Origin: Clostridiales bacterium
Lineage (GTDB): Bacteria; Bacillota; Clostridia; Monoglobales; Monoglobaceae
Assembly (NCBI GenBank): GCA_019419865.1
Contig: JAHZIG010000006.1
Location: 62,001-126,000 of the forward strand
Direction of reading: 5' to 3'
DNA length: 64,000 nt
Below the pieces are notes generated by a model that worked only from the letters and a program-made list of their open reading frames with translations, was not told where the DNA came from and searched no databases. This document shows, in pieces, positions 34,389 to 42,975 of this stretch. The position numbers were made by a program, and so were the translations under genes. Positions within the stretch are counted from its first letter, which is position 1, and each line of letters begins with the position of its first letter.

Positions 34389-35456
34389 TTACCGTTGTTT
34401 TAAAATGGTACTATCATAATAAACCTTTATAAGGATAACACTTCCTTGATTGGTTCCATCGGATGAAACCATAAAATTAAAAAATTTCCCTTTTTCATCA
34501 AAGCATGGCTCTCCCTCTGCCTGTAAAATATAATACTTATCTTTTATCATATTATAGGCAGTTTCAGCATTAAATGCTTCTATTAAAGCATTTTCTTCAT
34601 CTGTTTTTCTATTTCCTGAAGTGTCACCTGTGATAACCACGGTTTTAGTTTCATCATTCCATTCTACGGCTGTACTGAGTGCTTCTGCAACTGCACGAAC
34701 CGGGATCAATGTTCTATCATTAACGATAATAGGCTGGGTATATAGATCGATTTCTTTAAAAGACAAATCTTCTCCCAACTTACCTTTTAACATATACCAA
34801 TTACCATCGCCTTCCAAGTCCATAGTTAATCTTATAATTGTACCATTTTTTATAGCAGTTATAATGGGTTCAATACCTCCTCCAATATCATGTTCATCCC
34901 AATAAACATCAGCACCAAGAGCTTCAAAAACTTTTCGCATCGGAACCATTACACGGTCGTCTTTCATTACTGGCTGCTGATCAAAAACAAGAGGGACGCC
35001 GTTTACCGTAACAGAAATATTATCCTCTTCAATATTATGTGTTATCAATTGAAATCCCGATTTTGTTAGTTGTCCGCATCCGTTATTTTTTACATCTGTT
35101 TCAAACCATATTCCATCATTGTTAAATATCAAAGTTACCGTCCAAGACCATTGGTTATACCCTTGGGCTGTAAGCGTTGCCGTATTATTTACAATGGGAA
35201 CCTGATATCCCTTAATTTCATCAGTAAAATGATACGCCGTGACGCTGAAAGTGAAATTCACATAGCTGTTTGTACACTCCGTAATTTTCAAATCAGCGCT
35301 GCCCAAAGAAAATCGATCTTCTCCTGCAGATTCGCTTATCCAATACCAATCGCCTATATATGATGAATAATCAACTTCGGTATATGCAAATACAGATATA
35401 TTTAAAATATTCATGCTTAAAATACATACAACTAAAAATGATACAAATTTTTTCAT
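34389..35456 (-). CDS. Secreted stalk (copper amine oxidase N-like) domain protein A
   Basis: 355 aa. The signal peptide ends near residue 24 (NISVFA-YTEVDY). The N-terminal half begins with a YSSYIGDWYWI motif and is beta-rich. Then come two PF07833-type units: VNGVPLVFDQQPVMKDDRVMVPMRKVFEALGADVYWDE in overlapping pieces, and PIIVNDRTLIPVRAVAEAL with TAVEWNDETKTVVI. The C-terminal 70 residues are unassigned. Such domains act as surface stalks rather than as amine oxidases. It is a tandem paralogue of the next gene and lies inside the mobile element; AT-rich codons match the element. Confidence 0.85.
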   Translation of the reverse strand: MKKFVSFLVVCILSMNILNISVFAYTEVDYSSYIGDWYWISESAGEDRFSLGSADLKITECTNSYVNFTFSVTAYHFTDEIKGYQVPIVNNTATLTAQGYNQWSWTVTLIFNNDGIWFETDVKNNGCGQLTKSGFQLITHNIEEDNISVTVNGVPLVFDQQPVMKDDRVMVPMRKVFEALGADVYWDEHDIGGGIEPIITAIKNGTIIRLTMDLEGDGNWYMLKGKLGEDLSFKEIDLYTQPIIVNDRTLIPVRAVAEALSTAVEWNDETKTVVITGDTSGNRKTDEENALIEAFNAETAYNMIKDKYYILQAEGEPCFDEKGKFFNFMVSSDGTNQGSVILIKVYYDSTILKQR

Positions 35457-35483
35457 AATGTAAGTACCTCCAAGTTTGATTCA

Positions 35484-36614
35484 TTATTTCAATATACTGT
35501 CAGAACTTTTAATATAAAAATCTATGGTTTGCGGCTTTATATTCATAAATTCCGATGAGGTAATATCAAGTATAACTTTATTATTCCCAAATTGCATTGT
35601 GCCGCTGATAGGCGCGCTTGAATTTTCATTTCTGACAGTGGAAAAATCGACTTTTCCATCACTGTTTATACTTGCTTTTTGGTTTTCATAGCCTGCCAAA
35701 CGGTAAAATAATATATCATAATAAACGATTCCGTTAGAGATTTCATTGATAATCAGTTCAACATCAGGAGTCGTTGCGCCCGGATTAAAATACTGCCATA
35801 CCCCGATATAATTTGAGTAATCTTCTGTGCCGGATGGCTCTGTGATAGTAACGGTTTTGGTATTCCCATACCAATTTACGTCATATCCCGCACATTGGGA
35901 AATAACTCTAACAGGAACAAGAACTCGGTCGCCTATCAGCATTGGACTGACGTCAAGACCTATGAGATTGTCGTTGTGATAAAGCTCTTTATCATTGACC
36001 CACATATTCAGTACATTGTCGCTGTTTTTAGCAGTTACCTGCTGTCTGCTTTCGTTCCACTCAACCTCATAACCCAATGCTTCAAAGATAGCCCGTACTG
36101 GAACCAAAACCCTATCATCATACATGATTGGTTTCTGATCAAACATAATTGGAACTCCGTTTAAGCTGACAATAATATCATCCTCTTCAATCGTGTGGGC
36201 AATATACTGGAAATTTGGTTTGTAAAACATCATGCCATGAGTTGATGGCACACTACCATTTTCAGAAGATGTCCAATCAACCCAAATACCACTGTCTCCA
36301 AGACTCATGTTAAAATTTCCGCTTATAACATAATGATCCCAAAGATTATCATCCCATACTTCATAATACTCACCATAGACATTTGTTCCATCAACCGCAG
36401 CATTGGTTACGCTTACTGCAAATTGACCGTACCGAAAATAAAAGCTCATAGCGGTATCAGTACAAGATTTTATCTGCAATTCGCTGTCTCCCGCGTCCCA
36501 ATGCCAGTTGCCCTCATAGCATGAATAGTCAATAACTGTATAAGCCGAAACAGGCATAACAAAAAGACTACACAGCATAATAACAATTAACAACAAACTA
36601 ATTTGTTTTTTCAT
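35484..36614 (-). CDS. Secreted stalk (copper amine oxidase N-like) domain protein B
   Basis: 376-aa paralogue of protein A, 28 nt upstream in the same operon. Signal peptide (MKKQISLLLIVIMLCSLFVMPVSA), then YSCYEGNWHWDAGDSEL, a middle with two PF07833-type units (YDDRVLVPVRAIFEALGYEV and IGDRVLVPVRVISQCAGYDV), and a C-terminal repeat of the YSNYIGVWQYF domain. The same xYSxYxGxW motif occurs at both ends, so this is a duplicated beta-domain around the stalk unit. Probably surface cargo of the element; target unknown. Confidence 0.85.
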   Translation of the reverse strand: MKKQISLLLIVIMLCSLFVMPVSAYTVIDYSCYEGNWHWDAGDSELQIKSCTDTAMSFYFRYGQFAVSVTNAAVDGTNVYGEYYEVWDDNLWDHYVISGNFNMSLGDSGIWVDWTSSENGSVPSTHGMMFYKPNFQYIAHTIEEDDIIVSLNGVPIMFDQKPIMYDDRVLVPVRAIFEALGYEVEWNESRQQVTAKNSDNVLNMWVNDKELYHNDNLIGLDVSPMLIGDRVLVPVRVISQCAGYDVNWYGNTKTVTITEPSGTEDYSNYIGVWQYFNPGATTPDVELIINEISNGIVYYDILFYRLAGYENQKASINSDGKVDFSTVRNENSSAPISGTMQFGNNKVILDITSSEFMNIKPQTIDFYIKSSDSILK

Positions 36615-36654
36615 AAGTTTACACCTCTTAAATTTTATTTTTATGGAGAATAAT

Positions 36655-36936
36655 TTACATCTTGCTATCCCTATATTCCTGCCGTACTACCGTTTCCCCA
36701 CACCGTTTGCATAGGTAGGTTACTTCATAATAAGTACGGATAACGGGAATACTTTTACCATATCCACGTTTTAAAAATCTGCATTTTTCCACCATCATAT
36801 TGCAACTCCCTGTTTCCTCTCGCTTGACTTCCGACAGAGAACACCATGACTTACACCGTGGGCATTCAATATCAAAAATCTTTGGTACTGCATGGAGTGC
36901 AACAAGACCAAGAATCGCTATAGTGCTTGATTTCAT
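36655..36936 (-). CDS. Small zinc-ribbon-like protein
   Basis: 93 aa with Cys clusters CPRCKSWC, CNMMVEKC and CKRCGE, consistent with one or two zinc sites. It begins with a hydrophobic stretch (MKSSTIAILGLVALHAVPKI) that could be a membrane anchor. A very strong ribosome site (AAGGAGGTG) precedes ATG. It is the first gene of the minus-strand group of the element. Function unknown. Confidence 0.7.
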   Translation of the reverse strand: MKSSTIAILGLVALHAVPKIFDIECPRCKSWCSLSEVKREETGSCNMMVEKCRFLKRGYGKSIPVIRTYYEVTYLCKRCGETVVRQEYRDSKM

Positions 36937-37141
36937 GCGAATTCACCTCCTTCAAGAAATGAATTCGTGTTATAATTACAATTCCCTGCTTTTAGCAGAT
37001 ATTATTTTATAAAAGGATAAAAACACGAAACCACAGTATCAGTATATCATAAACCCTGCCAACTGTCAAGTTACAACATCTAAATGATAAGGAAACATCT
37101 TTTTGATTATAGTAAAATTATAATAGAATTGAGGTGAGTGC

Positions 37142-37453
37142 ATGGGAAAAGAATTATTGTTACTATCTGAGAAAATAAAAGTCATTCGTGAACAACTGGG
37201 AATGACACAAGCGGAACTTGCTCGAAAACTGGGATTGACCCGCTCCAGTATTAACGGTTGGGAAATGGGCTTGTCCGTTCCATCTACTCAATATATAGTT
37301 GAATTGGCGAAACTGTTTCGTGTATCTACCGATTATCTGCTCGGCATGGAACACGGAGCGGTATTAAATATAGATGATTTGACCGAAAAGGAAGTGTCTG
37401 TTTTACTTGATGTGGCAAATTGCTTTCGTGCAAAACAGATGAATGATGAATAA
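37142..37453 (+). CDS. XRE-family helix-turn-helix regulator of the element
   Basis: 103-aa repressor-like protein with an HTH at residues 12-68 (IREQLGMTQAELARKLG, SRSSINGWEMG equivalent TRSSINGWEMG). It is divergent from the minus-strand genes, in the place of an element master repressor. It closely resembles the chromosomal regulator at 18066-18374, including DYLLGMEHG/DYLLGLDS and the NLTEKE/DLTEKE tail. The ATG follows GAGGTGAGTGC, and a TATAAT box lies at 37118-37123. Confidence 0.9.
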   Translation: MGKELLLLSEKIKVIREQLGMTQAELARKLGLTRSSINGWEMGLSVPSTQYIVELAKLFRVSTDYLLGMEHGAVLNIDDLTEKEVSVLLDVANCFRAKQMNDE

Positions 37454-37609
37454 CCCTTGATTTGTCCTCTAAACCGTCTATCACTTATATACGGCAACCT
37501 GCCCGATGAAATAGATTGCAACGGCTTAACGTCCTTTTAACACGTCAAGAGCAGGACAATACATAGGCATAAAATTCCAATAATCCAAAAGTAAATACTA
37601 AAATTGTCA

Positions 37610-37637
37610 AACCACACTTTAAAAGGTGTGGTTTTTC
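37610..37637 (+). terminator. Terminator after the element regulator
   Basis: AACCACAC (37610-37617), loop TTTAAAAG, GTGTGGTT (37626-37633) and TTTT. It closes the regulator transcript before the helicase gene. Confidence 0.8.
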
Positions 37638-37995
37638 TGTTGTGATTTTTACCGAAATTTTCTATACCTAACTTTAGATATATGTGCATATTAAACAAAG
37701 AAAAAGCGAATTCGATAGGTGTTTTACGCAAAACAATGCGAATTCACTCACAAATTTTTGACCCTAAAAAAGTAATACCCCCCACTTTTTCGACCTGAAT
37801 ATAAGACAGGTTGTTGTGAATGCATGTGCATTTACAATGACCGTACAGAGGAAAGGGGGATTTTAATGTATTTTGATTCTGGATAAGAAAATCCAATTTA
37901 AGAACGTTAAAAATAAATTATAGAATTAAGGCTCTGCTAACAAGAGCCGGACTGTTCTTTGACAATTTAATAGCAGAGCCAGAAAGAGGTGTAAC
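37638..37995. other. Gene-free stretch before the helicase, candidate origin region
   Basis: 358 nt with no gene. It holds the palindrome AATGCA-TG-TGCATT (37819-37832), AT-rich runs and a run of C (taccccccac). Because a replicative helicase follows, this is a fair place for the element's replication origin, but no clear iterons are seen. Confidence 0.35.
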
Positions 37996-39423
37996 ATGAC
38001 GCAAGATGAAATCATGCGGTCAAAATGGGTGGCAAGGAATGCAGACGGTAAGGTATATATAGTTACACAGGAGCTTTATAAATACCTTCACGATTTTGTC
38101 CATCTAATTACAACAGATAGCGGCAACATATATTTGTACGATGGCAGTGGGGTCTGGAAACAAATTACGCCAAATACCTGTAAAGGTATCATCAAAGGCT
38201 TTTTGCCAATCAGATACAGAACCTATAGGCATTGGAATTCGATATTTGAAGAATTTATGACAGATTTATCTGATGTTGAAGAAAAAGACTTCAACTCCGA
38301 TGAGAATATTATAAATTTTCAAAACGGAATTCTGGATTTGAGGACAATGGAATTAAATCCACACAGTCCAAAGTGCCTATCAACAATTCAAATACCTTGT
38401 GCATACAATCCAGATTTAACTTGGGATAATGCACCGGTATTCAAGAAGTATCTGACGGATTTACTTGGTGATGATGAAGTTACTAAAGTATTTTTACTGG
38501 AATTCCTCGGTGCTATTATTGCCAATGTCTATGGTTGGCGATACAAGAAAATGTTGCTGATGGTTGGAGACGGAAACACGGGCAAGTCAGTTTTTCGAGA
38601 ATTGGCAATGCACTTGGTAGGATTGGATAATTGTGTATCTATTGAGCTGAAAAGGCTTGGCGAACGGTTTGGTAGTTCTGCCCTATACGGAAAGCGCCTT
38701 GCAGGCAGTGGAGATCTCGGATTCGTTGAGTTACCAGAGGTCAACATTATCAAGCAGTTAACTGGCGGAGATGAATTGTTTGCGGAGTTTAAAGGTAAAG
38801 ATAGTTTCACCTTTAGATATGACGGTTTTTTGTGGTGCAACTGCAATCGATTACCTTACTTCCGCTCGGACCGTGGACAATGGGTATATTCTCGCTATGC
38901 CATAGTGAGGTGCAACAACGTGATTCCACCAGAAAAACAAGACAAGCAATTGCTGGATAAGTTGATAGCTGAAAAAGAAGCTATTGTAAATATAGCGCTT
39001 CAACACTTCCGCAAGACAATAGAGCGTGGCTATCGTTTTACTGAAAGCGAAAGCATGAGGGTAGAACGAGAACGGTACACTATTGAAAATAATTCGTTAT
39101 TAACATTCGTAAAAGAGAGATGTGTGCTGTTGAAAGGTTATACGAAACGGGCGGAATTCAACGAAGCCTATGTGCAATGGTGCCAGAAAAATCTGGTAAA
39201 ACCAGAGCGGCAGAGAGATATTGGTCGCCAGCTGGCGGAAACATTTGGCATTACAGCTACTAAGAGAAACGGTTATTTTATATACAATCTAAGCATTCCC
39301 GATGAAGATTATGAAGCTATAGCAGAATACAGTTATAATCAACTAAAAGCCATCGTGAAAAGTAAAGAAAATCAAAACAACTCCTCGGGTTCTAACGAAT
39401 CCTCAGAGGGAAAAGAGCGGTAA
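37996..39423 (+). CDS. P4-family phage/plasmid DNA primase-helicase, C-terminal type
   Basis: 475-aa superfamily 3 helicase. Walker A GDGNTGKSVFREL is near residue 190 after MLLMVG. The Walker B/sensor region follows through LAGSGDLGFVELPEVNIIKQLTGGD and FLWCNCNRLPYF. A D5_N-like segment precedes it (FQNGILDLRTMELNPHSP). The N-terminal archaeal-type primase domain of full P4 alpha proteins is missing, so it unwinds an origin and would rely on host primase. The C-terminus ends in a Ser/Asn/Glu-rich tail. It is the replication gene of the element. Confidence 0.9.
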   Translation: MTQDEIMRSKWVARNADGKVYIVTQELYKYLHDFVHLITTDSGNIYLYDGSGVWKQITPNTCKGIIKGFLPIRYRTYRHWNSIFEEFMTDLSDVEEKDFNSDENIINFQNGILDLRTMELNPHSPKCLSTIQIPCAYNPDLTWDNAPVFKKYLTDLLGDDEVTKVFLLEFLGAIIANVYGWRYKKMLLMVGDGNTGKSVFRELAMHLVGLDNCVSIELKRLGERFGSSALYGKRLAGSGDLGFVELPEVNIIKQLTGGDELFAEFKGKDSFTFRYDGFLWCNCNRLPYFRSDRGQWVYSRYAIVRCNNVIPPEKQDKQLLDKLIAEKEAIVNIALQHFRKTIERGYRFTESESMRVERERYTIENNSLLTFVKERCVLLKGYTKRAEFNEAYVQWCQKNLVKPERQRDIGRQLAETFGITATKRNGYFIYNLSIPDEDYEAIAEYSYNQLKAIVKSKENQNNSSGSNESSEGKER

Positions 39424-39552
39424 CCAAGACACAAGGGCGTAAAGGGCGAGTATAACAGACTTTGGAACGAGTTTTGAAAAAAGCTAAAGCGAAAAGAGGA
39501 CAGAACTTGCCCCTCGCGCCCCAAACGTTAAGGAAAGGGGGAACAGGACAAT

Positions 39553-39738
39553 CTGAAAGTCATTTTTGAATATCCAGAAGATGAATCTGGAATGGTAGAA
39601 CTACGCAGAAGAGTAACGGCAGTGCATATTGAAGCTATTAACCTACAACTACAAGATATGTCCTGTCCCACATTCCAGAAGTTGGAACTTATAGATAGCA
39701 TGATGGATGAATTAAGAAAGGAAGATAAAAATGCATGA
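39553..39738 (+). CDS. Small element protein with non-ATG start (tentative)
   Basis: Open frame coding KVIFEYPEDESGMVELRRR and ending ELRKEDKNA, about 61 aa. No ATG is available; AAGGAAAGGGGG lies 13 nt upstream of a CTG (39553). The stop overlaps the start of the next small gene (ATGCATGA), a typical coupling. Possible truncated or mutated gene; the protein-like composition is the main support. Confidence 0.4.
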   Translation: MKVIFEYPEDESGMVELRRRVTAVHIEAINLQLQDMSCPTFQKLELIDSMMDELRKEDKNA

Positions 39739-39895
39739 TGAATATTATGAAGTATACCAGATAATAGATAAACTGATATGTGAGAAATTTCGTTGTAACA
39801 GTATATATGATTTATTTATGGGACCTTGTGACGCTATGGCAGAATTGAGAAAAAAGTTTCCTAAACCAACATGGGAAGTAACCATAGACGAATGA
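39731..39895 (+). CDS. Small hypothetical element protein
   Basis: 54-aa frame, MHDEYYEVYQIIDKLICEKF... to EVTIDE, overlapping the preceding small frame by 8 nt and with AAGGAAG upstream. No family recognised. It is convergent with the HTH gene at 39912. Confidence 0.5.
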   Translation: MHDEYYEVYQIIDKLICEKFRCNSIYDLFMGPCDAMAELRKKFPKPTWEVTIDE

Positions 39896-39911
39896 GAGAA
39901 GAACGAAGCGG

Positions 39912-40469
39912 TCAGCGATTGACCGCTTTTTTCATGTCTAAAAGCTGTTCTAAAGCAGATTTGGGAAGCCTTGTTATTTCCTGCGACCATCGTTTTACAG
40001 TCGCCAAATTGACGTTTAACCGCTCTGCTACATCTGATAGAGATAAACATAGTGATTTTCGCAGTTGTTTGAAACCCTCTGCCTGCCCATGATAGATGAA
40101 TAGGTTATACTCATCTAATAGGTCAGTAATTAGAATATGATAGAAGTCAGCAATTTTCTGCATTCGGTCAATTGGATAATAATCAGTTTTTCTACTCTCA
40201 TATTTAGCATATACCGTCCTGTCAACATTCAGCAGATGAGCAAGGTCATTTTGCGATAGATTATTTTGATGACGATAAAAACGCAATTTATCCGCCATAT
40301 TATCAATTTCATCGGGTGTGGAGTACATTAAGTCAAATTTTTTGACTCTGCTCAACCTCTTATTACTCTTTAATTCATAATAGAACGTATATATAAGCAT
40401 TGGGCGGTACTCGATATTTAACGCATTTCGTCTAACAAATAGATATACAGAATCGTTTACATTTTGCAA
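39912..40469 (-). CDS. Helix-turn-helix regulator with two HTH domains, 5' end uncertain
   Basis: 185 aa from a TTG at 40469. The N-terminal part (VYLFVRRNALNIEYRPMLIY) is unassigned. The first HTH is at about 58-120 (LRFYRHQNNLSQNDLAHLL), the second at about 130-180 (LRKSLCLSLSDVAERLNVN, ATVKRW). The same frame stays open upstream to 40586 with protein-like sequence (ALFDEKEANTAPFCEQWRLL) but contains no ATG or GTG. The gene may therefore have lost its true start, for instance by truncation at an element boundary. Probable regulator of the element. Confidence 0.75.
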   Translation of the reverse strand: MQNVNDSVYLFVRRNALNIEYRPMLIYTFYYELKSNKRLSRVKKFDLMYSTPDEIDNMADKLRFYRHQNNLSQNDLAHLLNVDRTVYAKYESRKTDYYPIDRMQKIADFYHILITDLLDEYNLFIYHGQAEGFKQLRKSLCLSLSDVAERLNVNLATVKRWSQEITRLPKSALEQLLDMKKAVNR

Positions 40470-40660
40470 TAATCGCCATTGCTCGCAGAAAGGAGCGGTA
40501 TTTGCCTCTTTCTCATCAAAAAGAGCCGTAACAATAGGGGCGTTTATTGATATAGAAGCTTTGTAAAAATTATTTTTTAGCAGTTTTTATATATTTTTTA
40601 TTACATGATTATGCATTTTGATGAAATTGTTTTTAAGGTTATTTGAGTGATATGAACATA

Positions 40661-40689
40661 TTGACCTAATTTAATTAAATTGATATAAT
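40661..40689 (+). promoter_or_regulatory. Promoter of the YeeR-like membrane protein gene
   Basis: TTGACC (40661-40666), 17-nt spacer, perfect TATAAT (40684-40689). The start point near 40696 makes ATG 40731, not 40692, the sensible start. Confidence 0.8.
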
Positions 40690-40730
40690 CAATGTGTTCT
40701 ATCATTTTGTTGTGGGAGGGTGATATTAAT

Positions 40731-42602
40731 ATGGGAGAACACGAGGATAAAATTGAGATAATAAGAAAATATGCATCACAAGTAAAAAGCGATTATAATC
40801 CATTTCACATTAAAGGAGAAATTCCGTCAAAGAAAATTGATATGGCTATATCTAAATTTGCTTTTGGTTTAAAAAGAGAGACCATTATAGGCTTTTATGA
40901 TATAACGCTTTCTGGAAATGGGAGATTAGGCTTTATTTTTACTGATGATAAGGTGTATTATCGCGAGATAACATTAGAAAAACCGAGAAAACTATGGTAT
41001 TCTGATATTGCATCTATAGAATTGGTTGACAAGCATAAAAGCGATTGTGACAACGAATTGATATTTCATTTGACAGATGGTGATTATGTAACTTGGTCGA
41101 CATGCTATTTTTATAAAAAACCATTAAAAAAGATGTTCGAGGAATTAATAGAATATGATAATAAAGTTAATACCGATATTGATTTTACGCCTAAATCTAT
41201 GAATTGGGTAGAAATGGGCGGCGTTGTAGACGGTATACGCGGCACGTCTAACAGGTTGTTCGAAGAAGAAAAATTTAATGCAAGACAGGGTCATGGATTT
41301 GCGGCAGAAAGCGCAAATGATTTGTATGATAAATTAACAGGACACCAATCGAAAATTGTAGGCGACAATAATGCGCGCAATGGAGCCGATAGGATTGTTG
41401 ATGGGGTTGAGATACAGTCAAAATATTGTGAAACGGGTTCAAGATGTATAAACGAATGCTTTGAGAACGGCGGAAAAGGCGCGTTTAGATATATGAATTC
41501 CAAAGGGAAACCTATGCAAATTGAGGTTCCATCAGATAAATATGAGGCTGCCGTAAAAGCTATGGAAGAGAAAATTCGGAGAGGACAAGTTGAAGGAATA
41601 AACGATCCTAAAGAGGCTAAAGGAATTGTAAAAAAAGGACATTTTACTTATAATCAGGCCAAAAATATTGCAAAATTTGGAACTGTTGAATCTATAACCT
41701 ATGATGCTATAAATGGAGCAATTACGGCGATACATGCGTTTGGAGTTACATTTATGCTTACTTTCGCGATTGCCTTGTGGAATGGAGATGATCTTGATAC
41801 AGCTTTAAAGAGCGCAACGTTTTCCAGCCTAAAAGTTGAAGGAATTACGTTTGTCACACAAGTTATAGCAAGTCAATTGTCCAAAGCGGGGCTTAATAGC
41901 GCTTTAGTCAACAGTTCTGAAGCAATTGTGTCATTAATGGGTCCAAAAGCTTCTGCATTCATAGTTAATGCTTTTAGAAGCGGGTCAAATATTTATGGCG
42001 CTGCGGCAATGAAAAGCGCCGCTAAGTTATTAAGAACTAATGTGATAACTACTGGAGTAACGATTGCAGTTGTAACATCGGTTGATGTAGTAAATATATT
42101 TAGAGGAAGAATATCGGGCAAACAATTATTTAAAAATTTGGCCACAACCGCAGCATCTATAGGCGGAGGTATTGCTGCCGGCGCCGCCGTCGGCAGTATC
42201 GTGCCAGGTCTTGGCACTTTTGTAGGAGGTGTTATAGGAGGTTTTGTCGCCAGTAAAGCGTCAAGTAAAATAATGGACGAATTTATTGAGGATGACGCGG
42301 ATGAAATGGTTAGGATCATAGAAAATGAATTTAGTAGCCTTGCTGTTGATTACTTACTTAATCAAACTGAGGTTGAAAAAATCGTTGACAGGCTTAGTGA
42401 TAAATTAGATGGGAAAACACTGAAAGATATGTTTGCAAGCGAGGATAGATATGGGTTTGCAAATGAGTTGCTGGTACCTATTATAGAGGCGGAAGTAGAA
42501 AAACGTCCGCGAGTTTACGTGCCGGAAGATAATCAAATCAATAATTGTTTGCGAAATATACTTGAAGATATGGCTGATGCAGAATCGGCGGCGCTGGCCT
42601 AA
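40731..42602 (+). CDS. YeeR-like membrane protein with PH-like N-terminus and glycine-zipper hydrophobic region
   Basis: 623 aa, start supported by GGGAGGGTGAT. Residues 1-130 look like a bacterial PH-like fold (GRLGFIFTDDKVYYRE, WYSDIASIEL). The middle has GHGFAAESANDLYDKL, VGDNNARNGADRIVDGVEIQ, KYC, MQIEVPSDKYEAAVKAM and KGHFTYNQAKNIAKFGT. I recall these from the C-terminal half of E. coli prophage protein YeeR and related mobile-element proteins of unknown function. Hydrophobic helices follow, then a Gly/Ala-rich zipper (AASIGGGIAAGAAVGSIVPG) near residues 475-510 and a charged C-terminus. It lies at the right end of the element with its own promoter and an AT-rich composition. A membrane-acting effector or defence role is plausible but unproven. 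Confidence 0.75.
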   Translation: MGEHEDKIEIIRKYASQVKSDYNPFHIKGEIPSKKIDMAISKFAFGLKRETIIGFYDITLSGNGRLGFIFTDDKVYYREITLEKPRKLWYSDIASIELVDKHKSDCDNELIFHLTDGDYVTWSTCYFYKKPLKKMFEELIEYDNKVNTDIDFTPKSMNWVEMGGVVDGIRGTSNRLFEEEKFNARQGHGFAAESANDLYDKLTGHQSKIVGDNNARNGADRIVDGVEIQSKYCETGSRCINECFENGGKGAFRYMNSKGKPMQIEVPSDKYEAAVKAMEEKIRRGQVEGINDPKEAKGIVKKGHFTYNQAKNIAKFGTVESITYDAINGAITAIHAFGVTFMLTFAIALWNGDDLDTALKSATFSSLKVEGITFVTQVIASQLSKAGLNSALVNSSEAIVSLMGPKASAFIVNAFRSGSNIYGAAAMKSAAKLLRTNVITTGVTIAVVTSVDVVNIFRGRISGKQLFKNLATTAASIGGGIAAGAAVGSIVPGLGTFVGGVIGGFVASKASSKIMDEFIEDDADEMVRIIENEFSSLAVDYLLNQTEVEKIVDRLSDKLDGKTLKDMFASEDRYGFANELLVPIIEAEVEKRPRVYVPEDNQINNCLRNILEDMADAESAALA

Positions 42603-42975
42603 TTTTTAAAAATATGAGCAAGATGATATAGATGATATATTTATAATGAAAGTCTGAAATTAATTTCTCATAAATAACGTACGCCAGTATCCGCCCGTTA
42701 AGGACGGATACAGAATATTACTAAAGGAGTTACGCGCGTCCGCGCCTGTCGCGGGCGCTTTTGTACGGGCTTCTCGCCGCCGGAGATTTGATTACAATTT
42801 GATTAAAAAATTTTAAGATTGTGTAAATTAGTTGACACTAACTCAAACTATGTATTAATATAAAAAGGATGAGGCATTTTGTCGATCCTAAGGCGCGGAC
42901 GTCGCCGCGTTCGGAGATTGACGAAAAAGCCGCGTTTTTGGAATAAATTTTAAACCATGATTGGAGGCGACTGAG
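42603..42975 (+). other. Right-flank intergenic region with possible terminators and promoter
   Basis: 373 nt with no gene. Hairpin GTATCCG (42687-42693)/CGGATAC (42705-42711). A GC-rich hairpin with TTTT near 42746-42768 may terminate the preceding gene. TTGACA (42832-42837) with TTAATA (42855-42860), 17-nt spacer, may be the promoter of the deacetylase gene. Confidence 0.45.

Larger units (their letters stand above)
31809..42650. mobile_element. Integrated mobile element with large serine recombinase and P4-type helicase
   Basis: A block clearly richer in AT than both flanks, with a different codon choice. It starts with a large serine recombinase against the gap terminator and carries small conserved-looking ORFs, two tandem secreted stalk-domain proteins, two regulators, a D5/P4-type helicase and a membrane protein with prophage-type relatives. 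No capsid, portal, tail, relaxase or type IV secretion genes are seen, so it is a satellite-like or plasmid-like integrative element, not a full phage or ICE. The left edge is near 31.81-31.88 kb; the right edge is less certain (about 40.6 or 42.65 kb). A 9-bp direct repeat TATAATGAA (31871-31879 and 42642-42650) is a weak candidate for the duplicated core. Confidence 0.65.

Noticed and set aside
31882..40550. Shared GGGGCGTTTA near both sides of the mobile element as attachment sites
   Set aside because: The two copies are in opposite orientation and similar strings recur at other places in the window (21714, 28531), often at terminators.
40692..40730. Upstream ATG 40692 as start of the YeeR-like gene
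   Set aside because: It lies 3 nt after the -10 box, so it could not be in the transcript; ATG 40731 has a strong ribosome site.
31809..42650. Complete prophage or conjugative element
   Set aside because: No capsid, terminase, portal, tail, relaxase or secretion genes are present in the block.
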